64,000 bases of DNA from Vigna angularis (GCF_016808095.1 NC_068976.1:31118371-31182370); one strand, 5' to 3'; shown: positions 12,410-25,448, counted from the stretch's first letter. Program-made: numbers and translations. Notes: generated by a model not told the origin, from the sequence alone.

Positions 12410-13260
12410 GTACAATGTCATTTTAAGACCAGTCGCATAACACTCTCTGGCAGTCTTTTGATCAACATAGATGGTGCACATTTTTCCATATCTTAAAGGA
12501 AATTCATAACCAAATGGAGAGTGAACACTATTGCCTCAAACACATTTAGGCATTGTCGATCAAGCAACATGTTAAAGGATCAAATTTGTGTTTGTAGGTT
12601 GAGATATCTCCTTGTATAAACCCGTTCATCGAAGAACCTAACATTTTGCTCATTATAGGGTACAACAAGGTTTCTAGATATACCCATCTTCTGGAAAGTT
12701 TTCCAATGATGTTGACCGAGTTGCCTTGGTCCACCAATACTTTGTCGATGCCATAATCAACAATCTCAACAATTATCACCATAGGATCATCCTCATAAGG
12801 AACATGGGCCTTGAAATCTTCATTTGTGAAGGTGATTAGGGGCATGATGTGTACCCTTTTCTCCACTAAGAGCATGGTCTTAAACAATTAGATATATCTT
12901 TTTCGTGCAGCTACTAAGGACCTTCCTCCCGCAAATCCTCTGAAAATTGTATCGATCATACCCGCAGTTGATTGTCCCTACTTTGGCTTCTAGTCCAACT
13001 TCGTCATTGAGATGACTCTTTGTGGCAATTAGTCCTAGGTGCTCGTTGGGGGTTGGAGTCAGACTACGCCTATGAGGTGACCTTCTTCCCGACCGCTCAA
13101 TTTTGACAAACTTGGTTAAGTGCCCCACCTAGATGAGTTCTTCAATCTTATATCGTATGGAAACACACTCTTTACTGGTATGTCTGTAGTTGTGATGGTA
13201 TAAGCAATGCATATATTTTTCTACATTTAATAGAGTTGGCTTCTTTCTCTGCGTAGACTA
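12410..13260 (-). pseudogene. Ty3/gypsy (Tat/Athila-like) gag-protease remnant
   Basis: On the reverse strand, from high to low coordinate: a zinc-knuckle-like end of gag (YHHNYRHTSKECVSIRYKIEEL, about 13150-13210), a gag-linker region (12880-13128), then the aspartic protease domain at 12546-12887. The protease shows ITFTNEDFKAHVPYEDDPMV and a core LVDQGNSVNII, where the family normally has IDQGSSA; the catalytic D is retained. A further conserved stretch, VDQKTARECYATGLK, continues to about 12410 in another frame. In-frame stops separate gag from protease. LTRs were not identified next to it, though a chromovirus-type LTR scrap lies at 13455-13610. Lineage is by resemblance only. Confidence 0.7.
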
Positions 13261-13454
13261 TAACATCCTAATTTTCATAGTGTTCAACTATTGTAAGATA
13301 TATTACATTTTAAATAAAACAAAGCAGTTGATTCGAGGAAAAACATATAAACTACTATTACAATTATCCAAAAAATAACATATACTTTCTTAGAATTTTA
13401 TTGATTTATCTGTGTTATATGTCTACTTCTATAAACTTGATATATGATTATTTT

Positions 13455-13610
13455 TGGTTCATTAGCTTACCCTTTTTTTTTTGTCTGTTTGTGTCTTTCT
13501 TCTTGTTTGCAATGACCACCTTAATGGTGTAAGCAGATGAAGATATTTCAGTTGATCAAGTGCAAGACGGGAGTGGTGCTAAAGTTTAGAACATGAAAAA
13601 AAACCCCTAA
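13455..13610 (+). mobile_element. Fragment of a chromovirus-type LTR end
   Basis: TTAGCTTACCCTTTTT, TTTGTGTCTTTCTTCTTG and TTGCAATGACCACCTTAATG match, in order, the 3' part of the LTR at 46140-48236 (AGCTTATCCTTTTGTC, TTGCAATGATTATCTTAAAT) and its relatives. Only this piece is present. Confidence 0.5.
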
Positions 13611-14460
13611 AATATAAATTAATCATGGATATCATTTAAAATCTTCTCTATTTTCCACCCCTAAAGTCGCCAATCTATCTATGTATGAAAAAAATTTAAA
13701 ATTCATGATCTTATATAATTACAAACATTTTTGTCATTTTATCCAAGTATTCAAAGAACAACAAAAAAGGATGAAAAAGCTGAATAAAAAAAAGTATACT
13801 CAAATTTTATCCAAAGTTTTCTAAAATTTGCATTCTAAGCATATTCCCTTCGTGTATCATTCTTAATTTTAACATAAATAGCATTATAAATTCCAAAATA
13901 GGATGTAAAACTAAAATATATATTCTCCTTTCCTATCCATGAAAATAGTGGCACAAGCAACAATGCTTATGACATCTTTTAGCAGCACCATTACATTACA
14001 AAAAGAATTGTTATATAGTAGAGGTTATTTTTTGGAAGTTATGAAACCCTCCACAAACTAACATAATTTATGATGATTATGATATATTGTCTAAATAACA
14101 ATAATTGTGGAGGTTTTACTTCTTTTTTAAAGAGGTTTAAAACCTACCCAAATCATAATACCTTTTTCACTTTCATTGTCCCATTTTTTACATTTATTCC
14201 CTCCCAAAATTTTACACTTAAACTTTTTTTCTCAAATTCTAAAAACATTATCTAAACCCTAAGCGCCAATTTCCCCTCCCTTCTTCCTTCTCAAATTTCC
14301 TAATCTCCTAGTAAGTTCATTTGGGGTTTGTAGACTATTCATTTTCTTCCTTCCTTTATTCATCGCTCCAATTTCCCACTCCCTTCAGACTGTCCATTAG
14401 TAAACATGGCAACTTTTACTATTTTTTAAAGTTTACTATTTATTTTAACTTCTTTTTTTA

Positions 14461-14895
14461 TTTAGTTTGTGGAAAATGGAAAGTTGCCTAGTCATGGAAA
14501 GGTATACATTGAAACTCATAAAAGAAAGGATGAATCATTTGTAAATGACGTAACAAAAGATATAGCGGTTAGTTATACTATAATATGATTTTCAAACATT
14601 TTTCTTCAATATTTAGAGTTTTAACTACAAACTGTTATATGCCTATAGGCACAAATTGAAGTAGGTTTGTCTCAAAGCACTCTTAATGAATCAGAAGTTT
14701 CTCATAATGATGTTGTTGGTAAAGTGTTAGGCCCAGAGCATTCTAAGAGAGTGTGATGCATGAGTTTAGGAGCAACTCTTACTAACTCATTTAGAAATAC
14801 AAGATTTCAACTTACATATTTAAGCCTTGCTTCATTACCATTGTCCTATTATCAATATCTTCTAATCAATGACAACAGAACTACAACAGTTTAGA
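14461..14895 (+). pseudogene. Plant transposase (Ptta/En/Spm, Transposase_24-like) fragment
   Basis: Exon one (about 14464-14569) encodes VENGKLPSHGKVYIETHKRK and then DESFVNDVTKDIA. It is followed by GT (GTTAGTTATAC), an intron, and TATAG at about 14649. Exon two starts AQIEVGLSQSTLNESEVSHN and runs through VVGKVLGPEHSKRV to a stop, then CMSLGATLTNSFRNTR. The motifs G-K-V-Y-I-x-T-H-K, S-E-V-x-x-N-D and GKVLGPEH are those of the C-terminal Transposase_24 region of Ptta/En/Spm proteins of CACTA elements. A TGA after SKRV marks it as dead. It lies inside the CACTA ends at 13994/26777, which supports the assignment. Confidence 0.75.
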
Positions 14896-16927
14896 ATCCT
14901 AGGTTCAAACAACCTTAGGTGCACTAAAAGAAAACATGATAATAAAGGAAGGAAAAATTCTTGATAAATATGTAACATTCTTTGATCGTCAACCTCAAGT
15001 AAGTTACTAGAAAAGTTGAAACATTATGCTTGATATACTCTAATTATAAGGAGTCTTTATACTCTTAAGTGTCAACGCAAGTGTATAAGTGCATCCATAC
15101 ACTTGCAAATTACACCTATGCCATTGATTATTTAACTTTAATATTTTTGTTTCCCCATTTCAAGAAGTTGACGATGCAAATGAGCGTAAGTCTTCTTTAG
15201 GTACAATAGGATCATCTTGTGCTAGCAACATTTGGGGAGTTTATGATATTTTTTAGGATGAAACTATATTTAGTCTATGGATTTAGTGTAATTATGGAAA
15301 AAATTGTAGTTGCATTTCAATTTAAATTAATTTTATGTACTATGGTATTTTTGAGAATGAAATGTTTTAATGATATATATTTGAATACTTTGGTAAAAGA
15401 ATTTTGTCATTTTTTTTGTCTCATTGGAATCTTGCTACAAATAAATAATGTTGACAAAAATATGAGCATCTTAATGGTGAGATTGTCATGTAACACAAGT
15501 AAAATAAAGCAGTAAACTCACAAACTAAATAATACAAACGAGGTAGCTTAAAACCTCTAAATTTTAATTGTCAAATTGAATAGGGTATTGACTAAAAAAG
15601 AAGAAGAGAAAACAGAAGTATTATTTTCAGTAAAATAGTTGAAAATAAATTAGGTTTAAAACCTCTACTGTAACATCCCATTTTGGTAGAATAAAACTAC
15701 CAAAATAAAACATTACATAAATGACAACTTACCAGAAGCTATAGACTACCAATGAAGAAGATCTCACACTTGGAGTACAAAACTCTATCTATGCTTGATA
15801 TGATCATAGATGGGGCAAGAATGAAGAGTTTTAAGAGTGACAAGAAGCATAAAAAGAAATAGCATAGGTTTTATTCCTATTCTAGTTTCTAGTTTTAAGT
15901 CCCACATCTCTTAATTCTACAACATCTTAAGGGTATATAAGCTACCTAACTAGTCTAAAGATAAAAAACTAAAACTATATATGAGATAACTTGCAATACA
16001 AGCAACTAAAAGGAGAACAAAGTTATTTATTCTTCTTTCTTTTAAGTCCAAGCTATGTGAAGTCTCACATTGCTTACACCTTAAAGAAAAAAATAATATA
16101 TAAGCTTCTTTACAACCAAACTAAGAGAAAGAAACTAGAAACTAGAATAGGCAAAATATAAGCCTAAGAAAACCTATGCTATTTCTTTTTATGCTTCTTG
16201 TTACTCTTAAGACTCCTCATTCTTGCCCCATCTATGATCATATCAATGTTGCTACTTCACTATCAACCTCACTGTGAAACAATTGAAAAGACGTCCTCCT
16301 TAAGCTCACATCATTTAAGGTAATCATCGCAAGAAATCACACACAGACATACAAAGACAAAAACAAGGGTAAGTTAAATGTACAAATAATTCATAATATG
16401 TCCAAAACATGTTAAACATTTTACACAAGAGACATATATCACATCAAACCAACCAAACACTTTATGCATAACAACCCTTTTTACTGACTATCCAGATTAG
16501 TATGAATATTGAGCTATGGTAGTTCGTGTACTTATTGTGGTAAAACAGCTGGCTCACCCCAACCTCACACAAGGTTAGTCCGTTATCACTCGCCTTAAGC
16601 CAAAGTAAAAACCCTATACTATGACCTCTTATTCTCATGACATGCCTCACCCCTCTTTACTTGAGAAGGAATGACAATTAGAATGTCAAGATGAACTCCA
16701 AGACTGAGCTTCCCATATTCATACTTAAAATATTTGAAATCATCACTGAGAATTCCTCCTTGGAACTCTCTTAATCAACCTTGAAACCACATGACAACAT
16801 ACATATGTTCATACACTTTCACATGAATTACCAACATATAACATCACTGATCATACTTCAAGGTACCATAAGCAACCATACCATTAATCTCAAATCACTT
16901 CAAAAATAAGGATAAAAGCATACAGGG

Positions 16928-17065
16928 TGATGCCCAGGCACCCAGGAGCTGGTGCCTAGCGCCCTAAAACACAAAGGTAGTGCCCAGGCGTTAAAGAGTT
17001 GGAGCTCAACGCCCAAAAACAATGATGTAGCGCCCAAGCGTTGGAGGGTTGGCGATCAACGCCAT
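16928..17065. repeat. Short tandem repeats of a GCGCCCAGGCG-type unit in the LTR
   Basis: Three to four degenerate units of about 40-50 bp: GATGCCCAGGCACC, AGTGCCCAGGCGTTAAAG, TAGCGCCCAAGCGTTGGAG, each followed by a GG(C/A)GCTCAACGCC-like segment. It is a GC-rich island in AT-rich DNA. Confidence 0.65.
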
Positions 17066-17372
17066 GACAAAAGCAAAACCTCTAAAAACCATACTTTGGA
17101 CACTTCACCCCCAACTTCTAAATATCTCTAGGACCCTCCAAATTCTGAGAAAACTCTGAAAACATTGTTGTAACTCAAATTGACCCATTGAAACCCAAAT
17201 TCACTCCTATAAGCTACCCAAACTAAATTCTAAATTTACTAACCCCCATATCAGTTTACCAACTGCATAACCAAGTCTATATACACTTGTTAGCACACTC
17301 CAACACCTTAGTTTCCTTCTAGCAATCCTACTTTCCATTTCCAACACCTAAAACCTCCAAAATGGACTAAGG

Positions 17373-18730
17373 TGTTGATAGGAGAGCAATATGAGTTCTG
17401 AACCCAATCTCTAATTCTTCTGACACAACAAAAATCTTTATTTTTGTTTGATACATATGTTGGTTTACAAATGTCTCTATATGGTTAAATACATATGATA
17501 TCATGTTTATTAGTCTGCATACTATTATGATCATAATTGTGTTTATATATTCTGTATGCATGCTAAATGTTTTGATAAGATAAAACATCAAGCACAAATC
17601 AAATTTGTATGATAGAATCAATTACAGTGATGTTGTAATCAATTAAGTTCATCAAATAGCTTATGTTTTAAATTGTGACAGAACAACAAGTTTTGAATTG
17701 ATTACATTAAGTATAAAATCAATTTGATATGTGCTGCGATGAGTTTTGAAGAGAAAAAGTTTTCAAAATTTGCTTAAGTGTTTAGCTTAATCGATTACAC
17801 TGTGTATGTAATCAATTAAGTATGTTATGTTTTGAAAACTATTTTAAAGCTAAGTCATCATTGTTTTAACGATCATATTTTTAAATATGTTGACTGACAT
17901 TTATTGCAAATCGATTAAATTAATTGTGCATTCAATTAGATCTGTTTGAATTGTAATTTTGTTACATCTGTCACTTATGTAACCGATTACATTACTAACG
18001 TAATCGATTAATCTGCAACTATCATGACATAATTATATATTGACGCACTGCATATTGAACTTAACGAATTAATCATTCTAAATTTTCATATTTGATATCT
18101 TTGATTTGAGAAAACTATTATAGGTGATTGAGAAGCTCCAAGATTCAAAGATTTGGAAGAAACTTGAAGGATTCCTAAGAGAAAGAATGTGGACGTAATT
18201 GACTGATCATACTTTGCACTATTGAGGTGTTTCTACATTGATCAAAAATGTGTTTTCGCAATCTCAGATTGTTGTTCCTTGTTTGTGTGTGTCAAGAAGA
18301 AGAACAAGGGGTTCTTGACTTTGAAAGGTGGTCTTAAAGGGTTTTGCAACAAGGACATGTTGTTCTTTGTGCAGGTGTTTTCTTTCTATATTTGATTGTT
18401 GAGTGGGAGAGGTGTTTACATTGTGATAGTGTTCTCTGTAAAACCTTTGGTGTAAATATCAAATCATTATAGTGAAAGATCCTTCAATCTAAGGTTGATT
18501 GGAAGGGAAACTGGATGTAGGCATTGTGGCCGAACTTGGATAAAAACCTTGTGTTTGTTCTTCTTTCCTTATCTCTTTTACTTTAAAATTGCATGTGTTT
18601 ATTGCTTAGATTAGAAGAAATATTAAAGATCATTTAAAGTTTGTGAAAAGATTTAAAAAACATTCATTTTTAGTAATCACCAATTCAACTCCGCTCTTGG
18701 TGTTAGAAACAAGGCATTTCTTTTCTAACA
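17373..18730 (+). repeat. 5' LTR of copia copy A
   Basis: Starts TGTTGATAGGAGAGCAAT and ends TTTCTTTTCTAACA. It is about 1.36 kb and collinear with 24107-25448. It contains several palindromic ATCGATT motifs (for example near 17790 and 17985-18010). Confidence 0.9.
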
Positions 18731-18731
18731 A

Positions 18732-18747
18732 TTGGCACCAGAGATGG
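18732..18747 (+). promoter_or_regulatory. Primer binding site of copia copy A
   Basis: TTGGCACCAGAGATGG begins one base after the LTR end. It resembles the plant copia PBS TGGTATCAGAGC complementary to initiator Met-tRNA, with mismatches. Copy B has the same site (ATTGGCACCAGAGCTGG on the reverse strand, ending at 63530). Confidence 0.7.
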
Positions 18748-18802
18748 TTTTTAAAAGTTATTTGAAAAACTAATCAATTACTCTTTTTGTAAAATCGATT
18801 AA

Positions 18803-19918
18803 GTGATCCTGATGGCCTATGTTTCTCCAATCATGAGGAAGAGTGAATTTGAAAATGATTGTGTGCTTGTTACTTGTAATGATAAATGCATTTTTTTTAC
18901 TAATGGTTTTCATGAAACTTTTAATATAGGTATATATCAGAAATCTTCCCAGGAAAGAAAGATTGGCATCAACATTCTTGAAACCAAAGAAAAGGAAGCA
19001 GACTTGCTGAAAGAAAAATTTACAAGACTCCTGAATATAAAGAAGACAAATACAAATCTCAAGAATGATCAGAATATGAACAAGGATCGAGATTTACAGG
19101 ATGTTGAACTCAGTATGATGGCCAAGTCAGACACAACTAAAATATGTTCTGAACAAGAAGAAAAAGAATCCATGTGGTATTTGGACAGTAGATGTTCGAG
19201 ACATATGATAGGCGATCCTACCAGATTCACAAGCCTTTCTCACAGGATAACTAGTCATGTCACTTATGGTGATAATAACAAGGGTAAAATCATTGGAATT
19301 GGTAAAATCCAAACACCCTCTTCATATGAATTTGAAAATGTGTTGCTTGTTGAAAGTTTAAAACATAATCTTTTTAGCATTATTCAACTTTGTGATAAAG
19401 GGTTGAAAATAACATTTGAACCAAATCACTGTCTTATAAGTAATGGTTCTACAGATGAACTTTTATTAATTGGAAAGAGATACAATAACATTTACATCAT
19501 TGACTTTAGAAAAACCTCATTTAAATCTGTTGTATGCTTACTTTCTAAAGAGGATGACGCTTGTCAAAAAGGGAAGCAAACAAAGACATCTTTTAAAAAC
19601 AAGAGAGAGATTTCTACCACTAGACCTCTTGAACTTCTTCATATGGATTTGTTTGGTTCCTCAAGAGTCAAAAGTCTTAGAGGAAATCTGTATGGATTGA
19701 TAATTGTTGATGATTACTCTAGATATACCTGAACATTTTTTATTGCTTCCAAAAGTGAAACCTTCAGGGTATTCAAGAAGTTTGCAGCCATGATACATAA
19801 TGAAAAGGAGCTTAAAATCAAGTCAATCAGAAGTGATCATGGTAGGGAGTTTTAGAATGAGTTGTTTGATGATTACTATGTAGAAATGGGGATTTCTCAA
19901 ACCTTCTTTGCACCCAAA
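18803..19918 (+). pseudogene. Copia pol: protease/GAG-pre-integrase and first part of integrase
   Basis: An open frame runs 18803-19732. After a short gag-derived leader, the protease motif reads WYLDSRCSRHM; the family has the catalytic triplet DSG, so DSR should inactivate it. GAG-pre-integrase follows (HNLFSIIQLCDKGLKITF). Integrase core starts LLHMDLFGSSRVKSLRG with the first catalytic Asp, then VDDYSRYT and a TGA at about 19731. The frame resumes and contains SIRSDHGREF (second catalytic Asp), then a TAG. The coding sequence stops abruptly at APKT, where the solo LTR has landed. Confidence 0.9.
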
Positions 19919-19923
19919 ACTCT

Positions 19924-20984
19924 TGATGGAAGAAGGATCCAGCTGGTTCTGGTGGTGGAAGCTATCAACCAGATCTTCTTCTCTAAACATATATGGATGC
20001 AATTGCTTCTATTTTTACAACTAAATGTCCGATGCAAGAAGCTGGTTACGTGAATGAATGGATGAAAGAACGCATCAGAATGAAGAAGGATTGAAAGAGT
20101 AGATGTGTTCGGTGGAATGCAGAGGTAAGGAATCAAGAGGAATTGAAGCAACACTCCAATCGGTGGTGATAAACTGATAAAGCGGTGATGGAGAAAAGTG
20201 GAATGAAGGTAGAGATCTGGGTCCTGAAATGTGATGCAAATGGGTGGAGAAATGCTAGGAATGGAGCCTAGCTAGGGAGAGAGGCTAAAGGAAACTCTCA
20301 AGCTCTCTCTCGGTGACCTTCAACAAGAAGAAAGTTCTGGAGAGAAATCGACATAATCAATTCTTCATTCAAATCAAAGGTATCTTTTACAATGGCTAAG
20401 CAAGCTATTTAAAAAGGAAAAATACAAAGCTCTTGGTTCACGCCTTCACTCGGCTAATATTCCAGCAATGCTAGCTATGCCAGCTATGTAAGGGTGAATA
20501 AACGTGAAACTCCACGTGGACAATAAGCAAACAGCTTGGTGAAGAAACGTGAGTGGCTACGTGGGCAACAAGCTAGCAACACATGGACAACAAGTTTAGT
20601 GCAGTTTTAGCCACTGAGCATAAACTCCCTTCTGCTGGGCGCCAAGCTTCTTTCTTCTTCAACAAAGCTGCTAGAATATGGCTCATGTTGGGCTTCCTAT
20701 AGTAACTTGCTAGACAATTTTATAATGCATCCAAGTGAAGATTTAACTTGATTCTCCACTCTAGAAGTTTCCTTGCTTCTTGATTCATCAAGCTTCTTGG
20801 CTAGTTGATCCATGATTTCTTAGCCTTATTAAACCCTACAAAACATATACAAACATATTAAAGACAATCCTTCTAAGACTTTAGAGAAAGAAAATCAAGA
20901 AAGTGCTTTTTAAAAAGTCCTTTTCTTAGCCTTAGGTTATGTTGGTACTCCTTTGAATGGAATGCCCTAAATGGGTTTCCATCA
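19924..20984 (-). mobile_element. Solo LTR inserted in the integrase gene, fourth layer
   Basis: TGATGGAAG...TTTCCATCA, about 1.06 kb, with flanks ACTCT (19919-19923) and ACTCC (20985-20989). Removing it and one flank brings the split integrase reading APKT / PQQN back into contact, which confirms insertion with a 5-bp TSD that has since mutated at one base. The reverse strand carries TTTTTAAATAGC and a following GAATGAAGAATTG stretch like a plant LTR TATA/R region, so its sense is probably minus. No other copy is in the window. Confidence 0.85.
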
Positions 20985-20989
20985 ACTCC

Positions 20990-21350
20990 TCAGCAAAATG
21001 AAGTTGTTGAAATGAAGAATAGGGCCTTGGAAGAGCTTGCGATAACAATGCTTAATGAAAGGGATTTGCCAAAGTATTTTTGAGCAGATGTAGTTAGCAC
21101 TGCGTGTTATGTACTCAACAGGACAATTATCAGATCCATGCTAAAGGTTACACCCTATGAGTTGTTCAAGGGAAGGAAACCAAATATCACACACTTGATA
21201 CTCTTCGGTAGTAAGTGTTTCGTGCTCAATAATGGTAAAGAGAGCCTAGGAAAATTTGAGTCTAAAGCCGATGAGGTTATTTTTATTGGATACTCTCTTT
21301 CTAGCAAAGCATAGTGCTTAATAAGAGAACTCTGTGTTGAGGAATCTATG
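20990..21350 (+). pseudogene. Copia pol: C-terminal integrase after the solo-LTR insertion
   Basis: Resumes with PQQNEVVEMKNRALEELA, including the third catalytic residue (Glu) of the DDE triad, then a TGA (about 21083), and VVSTACYVLNRTIIRSM, TPYELFKGRKPNITHL and FIGYS. This is the usual order for copia integrase. A TAG follows at about 21313. It joins the acidic integrase-RT linker at 21348-21677. Confidence 0.9.
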
Positions 21351-22412
21351 CATGTTGCATTTGATGAATACCTTGATAATGCTACTAACCAAATTCATTC
21401 TAGAAAGTGTGTAGATGTAGGTGATTTTTCAGGTGAAGAGGAAGAAAGTGAAGAAATTCATGAGAATGAAACTCTAGAGGCTACTACTGATCCTGCTAGA
21501 GATGAATCTGTGAAAGAATGGAAGATTCCAAGAAATATGTCTACCAGCAACATCATTGGGGACATCACAAGAAGAGTATCTACTCGAAGGCAGCTCAATC
21601 AGTTTTGCATGAAGGTAGCATATGTGTCACAGATTGAGCCGAAATTTTTTGATGATGCACTATCTGATGAAAACTAGTTAATGGCAATGCAAGAGGAGCT
21701 AAATCAATTTAAAAGGAACAATGTTTGGGAACTTGTTCCAAGGGCAAAAACTCAGTAGGTAATCGGTACAACATGGGTATTTGAGAACAAAATGGATTAT
21801 TGTGGAGAGATTATCAAAAACAAGGCCAGACTGATAGCTAAAGGATATAGCCAAGAGGAAGGAATCAATTACAATGAAACTTATGCACCTGTGGCCAGAC
21901 TGGAAGCTATCAGAATTCTTCTAGCCATTGCTTCTATGATGACATTCAAACTGTACCAAATGGATGTAAAAAGTGCTTTCTTGAATGGTTTTATAAAGGA
22001 AGAATTGTTTTTTTAACAACCCCTTAGCTTCCAGGATTTTGACTTTCCTAACCTTTTGTTCATGTTAAGAAAAGCTTTGTATGGACTAAAGTAGACATCT
22101 AGATCATGGTATGAAAGATTGAGCGAGTTCTTAATCAAGAAAAGGTTCACAAGGGATAAATTTGATTCAACTATTTTCATTAAAAAAATCTAAAAAGGAC
22201 CAATTTTTTGTGCAAATATATGTTGATGATATTATCTTTGGTTCTACTAACCCTCTTTTATATAAGGATTTATCAAAGACTATGCAGGATGAATTTGAAA
22301 TGTCTATGATGGGGAACTAACCTACTTTTTTGGACTACAAGTGAAACAAGATGAAAATGCAATCTTCATCCATTAATCTAAGTACTACACAAATCTACTT
22401 AAGAAGTATAAG
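21348..22412 (+). pseudogene. Copia pol: linker and reverse transcriptase
   Basis: The variable linker ends with FDDALSDEN and a stop. RT begins MQEELNQFKRNNVWELVP, then TWVFENK, KARLIAKGYSQEEGINYNET, YAPVARLEAIRILLA and YQMDVKSAFLNGFI. A TAA (about 22016) and a TAG in LYGLK-stop-TSRSWYE follow. The catalytic YVDD is intact at 22219-22230 (FVQIYVDDIIFGSTN) but lies in a different frame after an indel near 22190. All blocks are recognisable RVT_2 (Ty1/copia RT) signatures; the copy is inactive. Confidence 0.9.
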
Positions 22413-23172
22413 ATGCTTGAGTGCAAGGAATCAGCCACGCCAATGGCAACAAATTGCTATCTTGCTTTGGATGAGAAAGATAATTTAGCTTATCAAAAAT
22501 TGTACAAAGGTATGATTGGATCTCTACCTTACCTTACTACTAGTCGATCTAACATTATGCATAGTGTTTTCTTATGTGCTAGGTTTCAATCAAAACCAAA
22601 AGAATCACACCTTACTATTGTGAAAAGAATTTTAAAATACCTTAAGGGAACCAAAAGTCTTGAACTATGGTATCCTAGTGGCTCAAATGTTTTTCTAGAA
22701 GGTTATAGTGATTCAAATATTGGTGGTTGTAAGCTAGATAAGAAAAGCATTAGTGGCACATGTCACCTCTTATGTTGTTCTTTAGTGTCTTGGCATTCAA
22801 AGAAATAGGCTTGTGTGGCATTGTCCACCATAGAAGCCGAGTACATTGTAGTTGGAAGTTGTTGTGCTCAGTATCTCTGGATCAAAAGTGAATTAGAAGA
22901 CTATGGTTTTCCTTTAAATCATATACCCTTAAAATGTGATAACACAAGTGCAATAAACTTAACAAAAAATCCTGTACTGCATTCCAAAACAAAGCACATT
23001 GAAATAAGGCACCACTTTATAAGAGATCACATTTTGAAAGGTGAGATCAAAATTGAATATGTGGATACCTTACATCAATGAGCTGATATTTTTACAAAGC
23101 CTCTAAACAAAGAGAGATTTTACACAATTAGGAATGAACTACGAATACTTGATCAAAACTACATAAAATAAC
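22413..23172 (+). pseudogene. Copia pol: RNase H
   Basis: Two frames interrupted by a TAG at 22806: SATPMATNCYLALDEKDN, YKGMIGSLPYLTTSRSNIMH, IVKRILKYLKGTKSLELWY, GYSDSNIGGCKLDKKSISG, then ACVALSTIEAEYIV, CDNTSAINLTKNPVLHSKTK, HIEIRHHFIRDHI and ADIFTKPL. The Asp/Glu/Asp acidic positions (YSD, IEAEY, CDN) are all retained. It ends near 23170. Confidence 0.92.
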
Positions 23173-24106
23173 CTTGAGTTTATTGAATCTACTGTATGAA
23201 TGCAAACTGTGCCATTCGCTGTTGCATATTTATTTTGGATACTCAAACTCATTTTATGATTATGTGATTTGAAATTGATGTTATATATGTACTGACAGTC
23301 AACAAAGTTGAGAAGAAAGTGTAATGGAGGTCTGATACTGGAAATAAGCCTGAATACTTATCTGAGATGGTGCTTCAGTACCCTGTTGATGTAAATCGAT
23401 TGAAGAGGAAGTATAATCGATTACTTTTTGTAAATGTGGTTTGAAATCTTTTGTTAAATCATTTACTCTGAACCATTTATTTTGATTTCACATGTGTTCA
23501 TTCATTATAAATCTCATTGTTTCTTATCCGCTGTGAATATTTCTAAGTTTTATGAATGATAACACTCAATTGTATTGGCTTTAAGCAATATCTGAATAAA
23601 TCTTATTTCTGTCATATCTTTTGATACATGCTTGAAACTTGCTCTGATATACATGATCTGAAAAATTTCTATCGTTTGCTCTGATACTAACATATGCAAT
23701 TGAAAGACTTTAGAGATACTGCATATTGATAGGGGGAGCTGAAATACCTGTGTGATTAAATTCATTTTTATCATCCTTTTACTGATTGATAGGAAAGAAA
23801 TTGAAACTGTTTGTACTAATGATTATTGACAACGGGAGCATTCACTTTTACATTACTATGTAAATCTGTTGATGTATCTTGGTTTGCTTAAACATACACA
23901 TTATGCAAAGGGGAGAGATTATACCTTTTTTGCCAATGCCCAAAGGAGGAGAGATATTTGAAATTGGTTGAAATTTTTTGTTAATACTAAATGGACAACA
24001 ATCAATATCTTTGTGCATATCTATTTGAAAAATAATTTCCGGTTGTGTATTGTACAACGTGGTTGTTTTATACATAATGGTTGTGCATCATAAAAAAAGG
24101 GAAGAA
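23173..24106 (+). other. Untranslated 3' region of copia copy A with polypurine tract
   Basis: No coding content. ATCGATT motifs occur near 23395-23425. The polypurine tract AAAAAAAGGGAAGAA lies at 24092-24106, immediately before the 3' LTR. Confidence 0.8.
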
Positions 24107-25448
24107 TTTTGATAGGGGGAGCAATTTGAGTGTTGAACCCAATCTCTGATGCTTTGGTTTTTTATGATGACAACACATTGAATGTAGAAACACATATATG
24201 TTCTTCTGACACAACAAAAATGTGTATTTGTGTTTGAAACATATGTTGGTTTACAAATATCTTTGTATGGTTAAATACATATGATATCATGTTGATTGGT
24301 CTGCATACTACTATGATCATAACTGTGTTTATATATTTTGTATGCATGCTAAATGTTTTGATAAGATAAAACATCAATCACAAAGCAATTATGTATGATA
24401 GAATCGATTACAGTGATGTTGTAATCAATTAAGTTCATCAAATAACTTATGTTTTAAACTGTGACAAAACAAAAAGTTTTGAATCGATTACATTAAGTAT
24501 AAAATAGATTAAAACTCGTGTCCTTGCAAACTTCATTTTGATATGTGCTGTGATGAGTTTTGAAGAGAAAATATTTTCAAAATTTGCTGGAGTGTTTCGC
24601 TTAATCGATTACACTATATGTGTAATCGATTAAGTTTGTTATGTTTTGAAAATTGTTTTAAAGCTAAGTCATAATTATCTTAACGATCATATTTTTAAAT
24701 ATGTTGACTAGCATTTATTGCAAATCGATTACATTAATTGTTCATTCAATTAGATTTGTTTGAATTGTAATTTTGTTACATCTTTCACTTATGTAACCGA
24801 TTACATTACTAACGTAATCGATTAATCTGCGTCTATCTTGAGATAATTTTATATTGACGCACTGCATACTGAACTGTATCGAATTGATCATTCTAAATTT
24901 TCATATTTGATATCTTTGATTTGAGAAAACTGTTACAGGTGATTGAGAAGCTCCAAGATTCAAAGATTTGGAAGAAACTTGAAGGATTCTTGAAAAAACG
25001 ACTCTGGACCTAATTGGTTGATCATACTCTACACTACTAAGGTGTTTCTACATTGATCAGAAACGTGTTTACGCAATCTCGAATTGTGGTTCCCTGTTCG
25101 TGCGTGACAGGAAGAAGATAAGGGGTTTTGCAGCAAGGACGTGTGGTTCTTTGTGCAGGTGTTTTCTTTCTATATTTAATTGTTAAGTGGGAGAGGTGTT
25201 TACATTGTGAAAGTGTTCTTTGTAAAACCTTAGGTGTAGGCATTGAGGCCGAACCAGGATAAAAACCTTGTGTTTGTTCTTCTTTCCTTATCTATTTTAA
25301 TTTAAAACTGCATGCTTATTGCTTAGATTACAAGAAAGATTAAAGATCATTCAAATTTTGTGAAAAGATTTAAAAAGCATTCGTTCTTAGTAATCGCCAG
25401 TTCATTCCCCATCTGTGTGTTGAAAGACAAGGCATTTCTTTTCTAACA
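24107..25448 (+). repeat. 3' LTR of copia copy A
   Basis: Collinear with the 5' LTR; start TTTTGATAGGGGGAGCAATT (first bases mutated from TGTT), end TTTCTTTTCTAACA. Short indels relative to the 5' LTR (for example after TTGTGCAGG and near 24510) indicate an old insertion. Confidence 0.9.

Larger units (their letters stand above)
17373..25448 (+). mobile_element. Ty1/copia retrotransposon copy A (pol kept, gag largely lost), third layer
   Basis: 5' LTR 17373-18730 and 3' LTR 24107-25448, with TSD TAAGG at 17368-17372 and 25449-25453. The primer binding site follows the 5' LTR directly and a polypurine tract precedes the 3' LTR. The internal region encodes protease/GAG-pre-integrase, integrase, reverse transcriptase and RNase H in the Ty1/copia order, with many stops. 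The gag region is almost absent: only about 100 bp separate the PBS from the first ORF. A solo LTR (19924-20984) interrupts integrase. LTRs and PBS belong to the same family as copy B (56080-64000). Confidence 0.9.

Noticed and set aside
25037..25243. Reverse ORF MPTPKVLQR...
   Set aside because: Lies within the copia 3' LTR; a shadow frame.
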